38,284 nucleotides of DNA from Proteiniclasticum aestuarii (GTDB lineage Bacteria > Bacillota > Clostridia > Clostridiales > Clostridiaceae): NCBI RefSeq assembly GCF_017368455.1, contig NZ_JAFNJU010000014.1, forward strand, positions 1-38,284. The letters are read 5' to 3'. Within the stretch, counting starts at the first letter, position 1; each line of letters opens with the position of its first letter. Positions 25,487-32,977 of this stretch are shown piece by piece. The notes below the pieces were generated by a model. The model was not told where the DNA came from. It did no database searches and worked only from the letters and a program-made list of their open reading frames with translations. The translations under genes were made by a program, and so were the position numbers.

Positions 25487-26401
25487 CTAATCGTACAATC
25501 CCATGGAGATGTACTTCTCTCCTCCATCTGGTGCCACCGTCACAACTTTCTTTCCCTTGCCAAGCTTTCCTGCGATTCTCAGCGCTCCACAGAGATTAGC
25601 TCCTGCAGAGATTCCGATGAGAACGCCTTCCGACTGTGCAAAGGCTTTGGCTGCTGCAAAGGCATCTTCTGTGGACACCGTGATGATTTCATCCACGTTC
25701 TCCTCTTTATAGTTCCCTGGAATGAATCCTGCACCGATGCCCTGAATCTTGTGAGGCCCTGGGTTTTCACCGGACAGCACTGCCGATGTGGTCGGTTCCA
25801 CCGCCACGATCTTCACATTCTTTCCATGATCCTTTGCATAGTTTCCGAACCCTGTGATGGTTCCACCGGTACCTACACCGACGACGAAGGCATCCAGATC
25901 CGGAACATCTGCAAAGATCTCCTTTGCTGTGGTCTGGTAGTGCTTCGAAGGATTGGCAGGATTCACAAACTGCTGTGGAATGAAGCCCAGTTCTCCGATT
26001 TCATTACGGATCTCCTCTGCTTTCGCAATGGCTCCTTTCATTCCTGTGGCAGCTTCTGTCAGTACCAGTTCTGCTCCATAGGCTTTAATCAGAGCTCTTC
26101 TTTCCTGACTCATGGATTCAGGCATCACAATGATCACTTTGTATCCTTTGACTCTGCCGAGCATAGCCAGAGCGATGCCAGTGTTTCCGCTGGTGGGCTC
26201 TATGATGACAGAACCCTTCTTCAGCGCACCCGCCTTTTCCGCATCTTCCAGCATACCGAGGGCTGCACGGTCCTTGGTGCTTCCTGCCGGATTCATTTTT
26301 TCAAGTTTTATGTATACTTCTGCGCGGTTTTCCGCATCAAATCCGTTCACTTTCAATAGAGGTGTGTTTCCAACCATTTCAATGGAATTATTATAAATCA
26401 T
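25487..26401 (-). CDS. cysK: cysteine synthase A (O-acetylserine sulfhydrylase)
   Basis: This pyridoxal-phosphate enzyme makes L-cysteine from O-acetylserine and sulfide. At 304 residues it is full length. Schiff-base Lys43 lies in NPAGSTKDRAA, the substrate loop is TSGNTG (70-75) and the phosphate-binding loop is GTGGTITG. Having A-G-S-T in place of the common G-G-S-V before the lysine is a mild variation. The gene is first in a two-gene operon with cysE and is preceded by a consensus promoter with a palindrome at the transcript start, which points to repression when cysteine is plentiful. Confidence 0.94.
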   Translation of the reverse strand: MIYNNSIEMVGNTPLLKVNGFDAENRAEVYIKLEKMNPAGSTKDRAALGMLEDAEKAGALKKGSVIIEPTSGNTGIALAMLGRVKGYKVIIVMPESMSQERRALIKAYGAELVLTEAATGMKGAIAKAEEIRNEIGELGFIPQQFVNPANPSKHYQTTAKEIFADVPDLDAFVVGVGTGGTITGFGNYAKDHGKNVKIVAVEPTTSAVLSGENPGPHKIQGIGAGFIPGNYKEENVDEIITVSTEDAFAAAKAFAQSEGVLIGISAGANLCGALRIAGKLGKGKKVVTVAPDGGEKYISMGLYD

Positions 26402-26423
26402 CTATTTTACCTCACTTTCATAT

Positions 26424-26440
26424 CCTAGTAAAGTACTAGG
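26424..26440. promoter_or_regulatory. operator-like palindrome of the cysK-cysE operon
   Basis: CCTAGTA-AAG-TACTAGG is a perfect 7-bp inverted repeat with a 3-bp spacer, starting about 10 bp after the predicted transcript start. With the adjoining GAATTCC it resembles sites of Rrf2-family regulators such as CymR/IscR, which control cysteine genes in Bacillota. The repeat is seen; the regulator is inferred. Confidence 0.55.
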
Positions 26441-26454
26441 AATTCCTGTTGTAA

Positions 26455-26483
26455 ATATTACATCAAGCACAATCTTTTGTCAA
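26455..26483 (-). promoter_or_regulatory. promoter of cysK-cysE
   Basis: A perfect TTGACA (26478-26483) and TAATAT (26455-26460) on the minus strand are spaced by 17 bp. The strength of the promoter and the palindrome just downstream fit a repressed gene. Confidence 0.8.
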
Positions 26484-26525
26484 TATGCCCTGCCCCTTTT
26501 CGGTGCATATCAACCGTTTACAGCA

Positions 26526-26554
26526 GAAAAAGCCTGCCCCGACGTGGCAAGCTT
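26526..26554 (-). terminator. terminator of dagK
   Basis: On the minus strand AAGCTTGCC pairs with GGCAGGCTT (one G-T pair) around a 7-nt loop and TTTC follows. It begins 7 bp after the dagK stop and separates it from the cysK promoter. Confidence 0.75.
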
Positions 26555-26560
26555 TTCTTG

Positions 26561-27454
26561 TTACAGATGCGTCTTGTCCACCCCAAGGACCTGAATCCCC
26601 TTGGGAATGCACTGAATATGAAGCGGAAAATCCGGTCCTCTTTCTCCATCGATGTCACTGACGATGAGTTCATCGGAGGTTTCAATGAAGATTTCCTTGG
26701 TCTGGAAGTAGAGAAGGCCCACAGGATCTTCCAGATGATCTCCTCTCAGAAGTCTGCCCAGAAGCGGTATGAACTCCTTGAGATTGGCCTTGATCAGAAT
26801 CACGTCCAGCAGCCCGTCGTCGGCCTTGGATTTGTAGGCGAAATCCAGATTGCCAGCGGTTCTACCGTTGAATACCAGAAGCGCATACATATCTCCATCA
26901 TAGTTCCCATCTTCAGACGTGATCTTCACGGGAATTTTTCTGAAGGAAGGAATCTGCTCGATTCCTTTAATGTAGTACGCCAGTTTGCCGATGGCGTTCT
27001 TCAGCTCGCTGTGGGTTTTCTGGGAGACATCCGTAAGCAGTCCTGTGCTTGCCACATTCAGGAAATACCTGTCGTTGATCTTTCCCAGGTCCATCCAGTG
27101 AGGTTCCAGGGTAAACATCCGGTCCAGGGCTTTGGAGATATCCTTCGGAATACCGATGTACTTCGCATAATCGTTGGCGGTGCCCATGGGAAGGATTCCG
27201 ACAGGCAGACTGATCCCCCGGTTCATCATATAATTGATGAGGATATCCACCGTTCCATCCCCACCGGCAATGAGCACATGATGATAATGATCGTGAATAT
27301 CTTCCATTGCACTGGCCATATCCATATTCTCATCCAGCCTTGCAGGCACAATGAAATATCCGTTTTTCTGATGCACTTCTATGACTTCATCCAGTTTATC
27401 AACGATGTAGTTGTCCCCTGCATGGGGATTATAGATGAACTTAACCTTTTCCAT
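26561..27454 (-). CDS. diacylglycerol kinase / YegS-family lipid kinase
   Basis: This 297-residue soluble lipid kinase of the DagK_cat family phosphorylates diacylglycerol (or a related lipid) to phosphatidate. The N-terminal strand is KVKFIYNPHAG, the nucleotide-binding motif is GGDGTVD (GGDGT at 64-68), and MGTANDYAKYIGI follows. The ORF extends upstream to 27541, but GGAGG lies 6 nt before the ATG at 27454, which also fits the family N-terminus. A TATAAT at 27485-27490 serves as -10, with a palindrome upstream. In this neighbourhood it may recycle diacylglycerol into the pathway leading to PssA. DgkB and BmrU-type alternatives cannot be separated by eye. Confidence 0.88.
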   Translation of the reverse strand: MEKVKFIYNPHAGDNYIVDKLDEVIEVHQKNGYFIVPARLDENMDMASAMEDIHDHYHHVLIAGGDGTVDILINYMMNRGISLPVGILPMGTANDYAKYIGIPKDISKALDRMFTLEPHWMDLGKINDRYFLNVASTGLLTDVSQKTHSELKNAIGKLAYYIKGIEQIPSFRKIPVKITSEDGNYDGDMYALLVFNGRTAGNLDFAYKSKADDGLLDVILIKANLKEFIPLLGRLLRGDHLEDPVGLLYFQTKEIFIETSDELIVSDIDGERGPDFPLHIQCIPKGIQVLGVDKTHL

Positions 27455-27484
27455 AACCTTCCTCCAAGTAATGCTCTTATATCC

Positions 27485-27507
27485 ATTATACCCTAAGTTC
27501 TGAACTT
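27485..27507 (-). promoter_or_regulatory. dagK -10 box with upstream palindrome
   Basis: A perfect TATAAT lies at 27485-27490 on the minus strand without a good -35. Just upstream, AAGTTC-T-GAACTT (27495-27507) is a perfect 6-1-6 palindrome in the region between the promoter elements, a place where a bound protein would affect transcription. Confidence 0.35.
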
Positions 27508-27626
27508 TTTTGCACAATCTTTTCCTTCTTCGATCTGTCATCTGCTCCGGGAAACCCTTCCGTTATTCAACATCCCTAGCCGGAAAGCAGGATTTTTCAA
27601 TCTTCTGTGCAACCATGAGATAATCA

Positions 27627-27656
27627 TTGTCTCATAAGCAGTACTTAGTTTATAAT
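27627..27656 (+). promoter_or_regulatory. promoter of pssA
   Basis: TTGTCT (27627-27632) and a perfect TATAAT (27651-27656) are 18 bp apart on the plus strand. The transcript would start about 30 nt before the short upstream ORF. Confidence 0.6.
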
Positions 27657-27690
27657 GGACATAATTATGTAGAAAGGAGAAGGATAAATA

Positions 27691-27717
27691 ATGACGATTA
27701 TCCTGTATAGATTATGA
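27691..27717 (+). CDS. 8-codon upstream ORF coupled to pssA
   Basis: ATG-ACG-ATT-ATC-CTG-TAT-AGA-TTA-TGA encodes MTIILYRL. It has the strong ribosome-binding site AAAGGAGAAGG at normal spacing, whereas pssA has none of its own. Its TGA overlaps the pssA ATG as ATGA, so ribosomes ending here would restart on pssA. The peptide itself probably has no function; translation of it is likely what matters. It lies in a different frame from pssA, so it is not an N-terminal extension. Confidence 0.55.
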   Translation: MTIILYRL

Positions 27718-28226
27718 AAAGAGGATTTATTCCCAATATTCTGACCTTCCTGAACTTATCCTTAGGTATTTTATCCCTTATCGCTACAGTTGAAGGTGAT
27801 TATCTCAATTCAGGTCTCTTCATTCTGGCCGCCGGTCTTGTGGACCGCTATGACGGAAGAATCGCCAGACTGCTTCATGCGGAAAGCCCTCTGGGGAAAG
27901 AGCTGGATTCCCTTTCAGATCTTGTGTCATTTGGTGTAGCGCCTGCTCTGCAGGCATATTTCATGTTCAATCTTGCAGAATACAGTTTTCTCGGACTTAT
28001 TCCCATCATTCTTTTTCCCGTTTCAGGTTCTTACAGACTGGCCAGATACAATTCCTCCAGCTTCAACGGGGTATTCATGGGGGTTCCCATCACTATTGCA
28101 GGATGCGTACTTGCGCTTTTCACCCTGCTTCTGAGAAACAGTCTGAATCTCAGTTTCATCATAATATTCATCATGATCGCCCTTGCCTACCTCATGGTAA
28201 GCACCATCAAACTTCAGAAAAGATAA
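27714..28226 (+). CDS. pssA: CDP-diacylglycerol--serine O-phosphatidyltransferase
   Basis: This integral membrane enzyme joins serine to CDP-diacylglycerol, giving phosphatidylserine. Its 170 residues contain about five membrane helices. The CDP-alcohol phosphatidyltransferase signature D-x2-D-G-x2-A-R-x8-G-x3-D-x3-D is complete in VDRYDGRIARLL through GKELDSLSD. The N-terminal KRGFIPNILTFLNLSLG is typical of Gram-positive PssA. No psd (decarboxylase) gene follows. The start overlaps an upstream 8-codon ORF, and a strong terminator follows. Confidence 0.9.
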   Translation: MKRGFIPNILTFLNLSLGILSLIATVEGDYLNSGLFILAAGLVDRYDGRIARLLHAESPLGKELDSLSDLVSFGVAPALQAYFMFNLAEYSFLGLIPIILFPVSGSYRLARYNSSSFNGVFMGVPITIAGCVLALFTLLLRNSLNLSFIIIFIMIALAYLMVSTIKLQKR

Positions 28227-28241
28227 TCAGACTATTGAACT

Positions 28242-28280
28242 GAGAGGCTCCATGCCATGCATGGAGCCTCTCTTGCATTT
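28242..28280 (+). terminator. terminator of pssA
   Basis: A perfect 14-bp stem (GAGAGGCTCCATGC with GCATGGAGCCTCTC) and a 3-nt loop are followed by TTGCATTTT. It begins 15 bp after the pssA stop. Confidence 0.85.
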
Positions 28281-28355
28281 TCTCGCCATTTCCATTGTGC
28301 CCCAATTCCAATCACCGGAATAAAAGATTGATAGAAAATAACTATTGATAAATTC

Positions 28356-28385
28356 TTGACAATTAAATCGTTATATCGTAATATA
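28356..28385 (+). promoter_or_regulatory. promoter and putative ArsR operator
   Basis: A perfect TTGACA (28356-28361) and TAATAT (28379-28384) are 17 bp apart. The inverted repeat TATAT-CGTA-ATATA (28372-28385) overlaps the -10 box. ArsR-family repressors commonly bind AT-rich palindromes over their own promoters, so this is a likely autoregulatory site. Confidence 0.65.
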
Positions 28386-28423
28386 CGGATGTATTGATTC
28401 GTTAGATTAACTGGAGGTCATCC

Positions 28424-28714
28424 ATGGAAAAAGATATCAAAAAATTCGATGAGGTTGCAGAAATTCTGAAGGCCATGGGACATCCCGCCAGATTATGCAT
28501 TCTCAATGGCATCATCCAGACCGGCGGCTGCAATGTATCCCATATGCAGGACTGCCTGGAACTTCCTCAGTCCACCATTTCACAGCATCTTCAGAAGCTG
28601 CGCAGTGCAGGCATCATTGAAGGCACTCGAAACGGAACTGAAATCACCTATACATTAAAGAACCAGAAGGTTCTTGAGATCATCACTACACTGTATCCAC
28701 AGGAGGAAAAGTAA
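28424..28714 (+). CDS. ArsR-family transcriptional regulator
   Basis: This 96-residue winged-helix repressor has the pattern ILKAMGHPARLCILNG, then the recognition helix LPQSTISQHLQKLRSAGII and the wing GTRNGTEITYTL. The classical arsenite/cadmium motif ELCVC is absent. Cysteines occur at 25, 36 and 44, so thiol chemistry (persulfide or polysulfide sensing) is more likely than metal sensing; this is inference, supported by the downstream gene. It is separated by one base from the sulfur-trafficking enzyme gene and is certainly cotranscribed with it. A GGAGG site precedes the ATG. Confidence 0.9.
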   Translation: MEKDIKKFDEVAEILKAMGHPARLCILNGIIQTGGCNVSHMQDCLELPQSTISQHLQKLRSAGIIEGTRNGTEITYTLKNQKVLEIITTLYPQEEK

Positions 28715-28715
28715 T

Positions 28716-31175
28716 ATGTCAAAAACAATCATCATCGGTGGTGTTGCCGTTGGCGCAACCGTTGCCGCAAGACTCAGAAGAATGGATGAGAACATGGAAA
28801 TCGTGGTATTTGAAAAAGGAGAATACATCTCCTTTGCCAACTGCGGACTTCCTTATCATATAGGAGAAGTCATCAAGGAAAGAGACGCACTGATCCTTCA
28901 GACCCCACAGGCCATGAAAGACAGATTCAATCTGGATGTGCGTGTTTTTTCAGAAGTCACTTCCGTGGATGCGGAAAACAGAACAGTCACGGTCTCATCC
29001 AAAGACAGAGGAACCTATGAGGAATCCTTCGACTATCTGGTCATCTCCCCAGGGGCAAAGCCACTGAAGCCTGGCATCATCGGCATTGATTCAGAGAAAG
29101 TCATGTCTCTGAGAGACATCCGGGATATGGACAGAATCAAAAAAGCAGCGGATGGGGACCTGAAAGGCGAAGCCATTGTCATCGGTGGTGGTTTCATCGG
29201 CGTGGAAACTGCTGAGAATCTTCTGGAAAGAGGTCTCAAGGTATCTCTTGTGGAAGCCGCTCCCCATATCCTGGCACCTTTTGATTCCGAAATGTCCATC
29301 ATTGTGGAGAATGAGCTCATGGATCGGGGGATCTCCCTGTATCTGAAAGATGGCGTCTGTGAATTCAAGGAAGTGGACGACAAAATCAAGGTGGTTCTCG
29401 GCAGCGGCCGAGTCGTGACAGGCGATTTCGTCGTATCCGCCATCGGTGTCACCCCCGATACCGCTTTCCTGAAGGATTCAGGCATTGCGCTAGGACAGAG
29501 AGGTCATATCCTCACAGACGGATCCTTGAGAACCAACTACCCCTACATCTTCGCAGCAGGTGACGCAGCTGAAATCACAGATTACATCACCGGTGGACGG
29601 ACCGCCATTCCTCTGGCAGGACCAGCCAACAGACAGGGTAGAATCATCGCAGACAACATTGCTGGAAAAGACAGGATCTATAAAGGGGCTATCGGAACCT
29701 CCATCCTGAAGGTCTTCGACATGACCGCTTCCTCCACGGGAATGAATGAACGAATGGCGCTTCGCAATGGTATGGACGTCCAGTCCATCTTCATTCATCC
29801 CAACAACCACGCCGGATATTATCCCGGGGCAACCCAGATGACCATAAAGCTTGTCTTTGACAAGAGCAGAAAAGTTCTGGGTGCCCAGGCACTGGGTTAT
29901 GAAGGGGTCGATAAATTCATCGATGTCATCGCCACCGTAATCAAATACAAAGGAACCATCGACGATCTTACAGAACTTGAACTGGCTTATGCTCCCCCAT
30001 TCTCCAGCGGTAAATCCCCTGTGAACATGGCAGGATTCGTAGCAGAAAACACCCTGGATGGTCTGGTGGACAATGTATCCTTTGACGATTATGAAAAGAA
30101 CTTCGACAAGGAATCCATGATTCTTCTGGACGTGCGTGACGAAGTGGAAGTTCTGAACGGTTCCATGGAAGGCAGAGTGCACATTCCACTGAACAGCCTC
30201 AGAGACAGAATGAACGAACTAGACAAGGATAAGCTCATCTACATCTACTGTCAGGTGGGCCTCAGAGGCTACATCGCTTCAAGACTTCTGAACCAGTACG
30301 GATACAAGACCAAGAACATCACTGGTGGATACAAGCTGTACAATGCCATCACAAAGCCACAGGTCAACAAAGAGGAAACCGCCACGGAACCGGTCACAGT
30401 GAAAGAGGAGATTCTTTCTTCCGGTGATATCGTGGACCTGGATGCTACCGGTCTCTGCTGTCCTGGACCTCTCATGAGAGTGAAGTCCACCATGGATACC
30501 GTGAATACCGGAGATGTGGTGAACATCACCGCATCGGATATGGGCTTCTATGAAGACATCAGAGCCTGGGCAAGAAGAACCGGAAACGAGCTTCTTTCCG
30601 TGAACAAGGACAAAGGACTCATCAAGGCTTCCGTAAGAAAAGGAATAAGCGTCAAGGAAGATGATACAGCTGTATCCTGTGCAAACAATGCACCTGCAGT
30701 GCAGAAAGAGAACATGACCATGGTGGTCTTCTCCGGAGACCTGGACAAAGCCATCGCATCCTTCATCATCGCCAATGGTGCCGCTTCCATGGACAAAAAG
30801 GTGACGCTGTTCTTCACCTTCTGGGGCATCAATATCCTGAGAAAGGAAACCCATGCCCCTGTACAGAAGAACTTCATCGAAAAGATGTTCGGTTTCATGA
30901 TGCCGAAGGGATCGAAGAAACTGGGGCTTTCCAACATGAACATGGCTGGAATGGGTCCTAAAATGATCCGTTCCATCATGAAGAAGAAGAACGTCCAGTC
31001 CCTGGAAGAACTGATCAAGGCCGCCATGGACAGCGGTGTGGAAATCGTCGCCTGCCAGATGAGTATGGACCTTCTGGGCATCAAGGAAGAAGAGCTCCTG
31101 GACGGCGTGAAGTTTGGTGGTGTAGGCTACATGCTTGCTGAATCCGACGATTCCAATGCCACACTGTTCATCTAG
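28716..31175 (+). CDS. CoA-disulfide reductase fused to rhodanese, TusA and DsrE-like domains
   Basis: This 819-residue four-part enzyme has an FAD/NAD(P)H disulfide reductase (about 1-450) with active-site Cys43 in SFANCGLPYHIG, the hallmark of CoA-disulfide/CoA-persulfide reductases. A rhodanese domain (about 455-545) has Cys512 in YIYCQVGLRG. A TusA-like domain (about 570-645) has Cys581-Cys582 in LCCPGPLMRVK, and a DsrE-like domain (about 660-819) has Cys780 in EIVACQMSMD. Each domain keeps its sulfur-carrying cysteine, so sulfane sulfur could pass within one chain. An upstream methionine at 28674 lies inside arsR; the ATG at 28716 has GGAGG 9 nt before it. The direction of sulfur flow and natural substrate are unknown. 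Confidence 0.92.
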   Translation: MSKTIIIGGVAVGATVAARLRRMDENMEIVVFEKGEYISFANCGLPYHIGEVIKERDALILQTPQAMKDRFNLDVRVFSEVTSVDAENRTVTVSSKDRGTYEESFDYLVISPGAKPLKPGIIGIDSEKVMSLRDIRDMDRIKKAADGDLKGEAIVIGGGFIGVETAENLLERGLKVSLVEAAPHILAPFDSEMSIIVENELMDRGISLYLKDGVCEFKEVDDKIKVVLGSGRVVTGDFVVSAIGVTPDTAFLKDSGIALGQRGHILTDGSLRTNYPYIFAAGDAAEITDYITGGRTAIPLAGPANRQGRIIADNIAGKDRIYKGAIGTSILKVFDMTASSTGMNERMALRNGMDVQSIFIHPNNHAGYYPGATQMTIKLVFDKSRKVLGAQALGYEGVDKFIDVIATVIKYKGTIDDLTELELAYAPPFSSGKSPVNMAGFVAENTLDGLVDNVSFDDYEKNFDKESMILLDVRDEVEVLNGSMEGRVHIPLNSLRDRMNELDKDKLIYIYCQVGLRGYIASRLLNQYGYKTKNITGGYKLYNAITKPQVNKEETATEPVTVKEEILSSGDIVDLDATGLCCPGPLMRVKSTMDTVNTGDVVNITASDMGFYEDIRAWARRTGNELLSVNKDKGLIKASVRKGISVKEDDTAVSCANNAPAVQKENMTMVVFSGDLDKAIASFIIANGAASMDKKVTLFFTFWGINILRKETHAPVQKNFIEKMFGFMMPKGSKKLGLSNMNMAGMGPKMIRSIMKKKNVQSLEELIKAAMDSGVEIVACQMSMDLLGIKEEELLDGVKFGGVGYMLAESDDSNATLFI

Positions 31176-31199
31176 AAAAAGAGAATATTTACCCTGAAT

Positions 31200-31234
31200 A
31201 AAGCCTGCAAAGTCGAAGACTCTGCAGGCTTTTT
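31200..31234. terminator. bidirectional terminator between the sulfur enzyme and sdaAA
   Basis: AAAGCCTGCA pairs with TGCAGGCTTT around a 13-nt loop, followed by TTTT. The mirrored A-tract lets it serve the convergent sdaAA transcript, which ends at 31255. Confidence 0.85.
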
Positions 31235-31254
31235 CATGGTATCTGTCATTTCAT

Positions 31255-32190
31255 CTATTCCTGATCTGGTGCATCAAAGGTATCATCATTCATCTTATTG
31301 GAAGACTTTTCATTCTTGCTTCCGAAGATCTCCTTTTTCAGCTTCTTCCCTGTCTTGGTACCAGCAAGGCCGCCGATGCCTGTTTCTCTCAGGGCTTCCG
31401 GCATGCTTTTCCCGATGGAATACATGGCAGCTACGGTATCATCGAAGGGGATTCTTGAAGTGACCCCTGCAAGCACCATATCCGCAGCCGTGATGGCACT
31501 GACTGCGCCCGATGCATTCCTCTTGGCGCAGGGGACCTCTACAAGACCTGCGATGGGGTCGCAGACAAGGCCCAGGGTATTCTTGAATACAATGGCGCCG
31601 GCATTGAGGCACATCTCCGGTGTTCCGCCCATCATTTCCACCACTGCAGCGGCAGCCATGGCTGCTGCTGAGCCGCACTCCGCCTGACAGCCTCCTTCCG
31701 CACCGGATATAGTGGCATTCTGGGCTATGATGGCCCCTACTCCTGCCGATGCGAAGAGCCCCATGATGAGGTCATGCTCTTCTATGTCATGCTCCTCCTT
31801 CATGGTCATCATCACTGCAGGAAGAATGCCGTTGGCACCTGCTGTGGGACAGGCTACGATTTTGCCCATGGAGGCGTTTACTTCGGAGCAGCTTAAGGCG
31901 TAGCTCATAGCTTTCACCATGACATTTCCGGAAACGCTCTTTCCGTTCTTGAGATATTTCCCCAGACGATAGGCATCGCCTCCGATGAGTCCGGATACGG
32001 AAATGACCTTTTCATTGACGCCTTTGGAGGTGGAATATTCCATGACCCTCAGGTTCTCCACCATTCTGTTGTAGATTTCTTCCCGGCTGGCGCCGCTTTC
32101 CTCCATTTCCTGCTGGAGAATGAATTCCCCGATCGTCATATTGTTCTCACTGCATCTTTTCAGCAGTTCTTTTCCATTTTTAATATTCAT
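31255..32190 (-). CDS. sdaAA: L-serine dehydratase, iron-sulfur-dependent, alpha subunit
   Basis: With the beta subunit this forms the oxygen-sensitive [4Fe-4S] serine dehydratase of anaerobic Gram-positive bacteria, giving pyruvate and ammonia. The 311 residues contain KIVACPTAGANGILP, GAEGGCQAECGSA and LVCDPIAGLVEVPC, which supply the cluster and active-site cysteines. The last 35 residues are lysine- and acid-rich and look like a variable tail. It lies 13 bp after sdaAB on the same strand. Serine is also used by cysE and pssA nearby. Confidence 0.94.
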   Translation of the reverse strand: MNIKNGKELLKRCSENNMTIGEFILQQEMEESGASREEIYNRMVENLRVMEYSTSKGVNEKVISVSGLIGGDAYRLGKYLKNGKSVSGNVMVKAMSYALSCSEVNASMGKIVACPTAGANGILPAVMMTMKEEHDIEEHDLIMGLFASAGVGAIIAQNATISGAEGGCQAECGSAAAMAAAAVVEMMGGTPEMCLNAGAIVFKNTLGLVCDPIAGLVEVPCAKRNASGAVSAITAADMVLAGVTSRIPFDDTVAAMYSIGKSMPEALRETGIGGLAGTKTGKKLKKEIFGSKNEKSSNKMNDDTFDAPDQE

Positions 32191-32203
32191 CTTTCATTTC
32201 CTC

Positions 32204-32902
32204 CTACATCACCGGATAATTGATCACATCACTGGTCAGCGGCACAAAGCGCACATGCTCCACACAGTCCACTTCCGTGAGCTTCTCCAGGATGTCTCTT
32301 TCGATATTCTGATCCAGCTCGAAGATCATCATGGCGTCACGGCCTTTCTGTGATCGGAACAAGGACATGTAAGCGATGTTGATTCCATTTTCGTAGAGAA
32401 GTTTTGAAATATTGGCCACAACCCCTGGCACGTCTCTCTGAGATATAAGAAGGGTCGGATAATTTCCGGAAAACTGTATGTCTTCCCCATCAATCTGAGA
32501 AATCTCCACAGCGCCACCTCCAATGGAGGATCCAGTGACGGAAACTTCTTTTCCGTCTTTCAGCTTCATATCGACGCGAACCGTGTTGGGATGGACATCG
32601 CCCAGATCCTTGGGTTCAAAAGAGACCTTCATGCCCTTCATCTTCGCCAGCTTCAGAGATTCCTTGAGATTCTCATCCGCCGGGTCCATACCAAGGATTC
32701 CCGCCACAAGCGCACGGTCCGTTCCGTGGCCCTTATAGGTTTTAGAGAAAGAACCATGCAGATAGAATATCACTTCCACCGGCTCTTCTCCCGCTATGCC
32801 TCTGGCTATTTTCGCAAGCTTTGCCGCACCTGCCGTGTGAGAACTGGATGGACCGATCATAATCGGTCCGATGATATCAAATACACCATACTTTTTTTTC
32901 AT
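32204..32902 (-). CDS. sdaAB: L-serine dehydratase, iron-sulfur-dependent, beta subunit
   Basis: The 232-residue beta subunit starts with KKYGVFDIIGPIMIGPSSSHTAGAAKLA, the conserved serine-binding region, and ends with an ACT domain (about 148-225, LISQRDVPGVVANISKLL) for amino-acid sensing. The ribosome-binding site is poor, with GGAAA about 10 nt upstream, and sits inside a hairpin. The gene follows the uridine-kinase-like gene by 75 bp on the same strand without an obvious promoter between them, so the three may be cotranscribed. Confidence 0.93.
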   Translation of the reverse strand: MKKKYGVFDIIGPIMIGPSSSHTAGAAKLAKIARGIAGEEPVEVIFYLHGSFSKTYKGHGTDRALVAGILGMDPADENLKESLKLAKMKGMKVSFEPKDLGDVHPNTVRVDMKLKDGKEVSVTGSSIGGGAVEISQIDGEDIQFSGNYPTLLISQRDVPGVVANISKLLYENGINIAYMSLFRSQKGRDAMMIFELDQNIERDILEKLTEVDCVEHVRFVPLTSDVINYPVM

Positions 32903-32910
32903 TTTTCTAC

Positions 32911-32928
32911 GTTTCCGCTAAAGGAAAC
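32911..32928 (-). promoter_or_regulatory. hairpin covering the sdaAB ribosome-binding region
   Basis: On the minus strand GTTTCC-6 nt-GGAAAC forms a 6-bp hairpin whose 3' arm holds the only purine-rich stretch before the sdaAB ATG. It could limit translation of the beta subunit. Confidence 0.35.
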
Positions 32929-32977
32929 TTTCACCTGCCTTCTGTTTATCTTTTGTTGTATTGTTTCTCTCTTATAT

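Noticed and set aside
26477..27496. 339-residue plus-strand ORF
   Set aside because: It mirrors the lipid kinase gene, which has clear motifs and a strong start. The mirrored protein has no recognisable motif.
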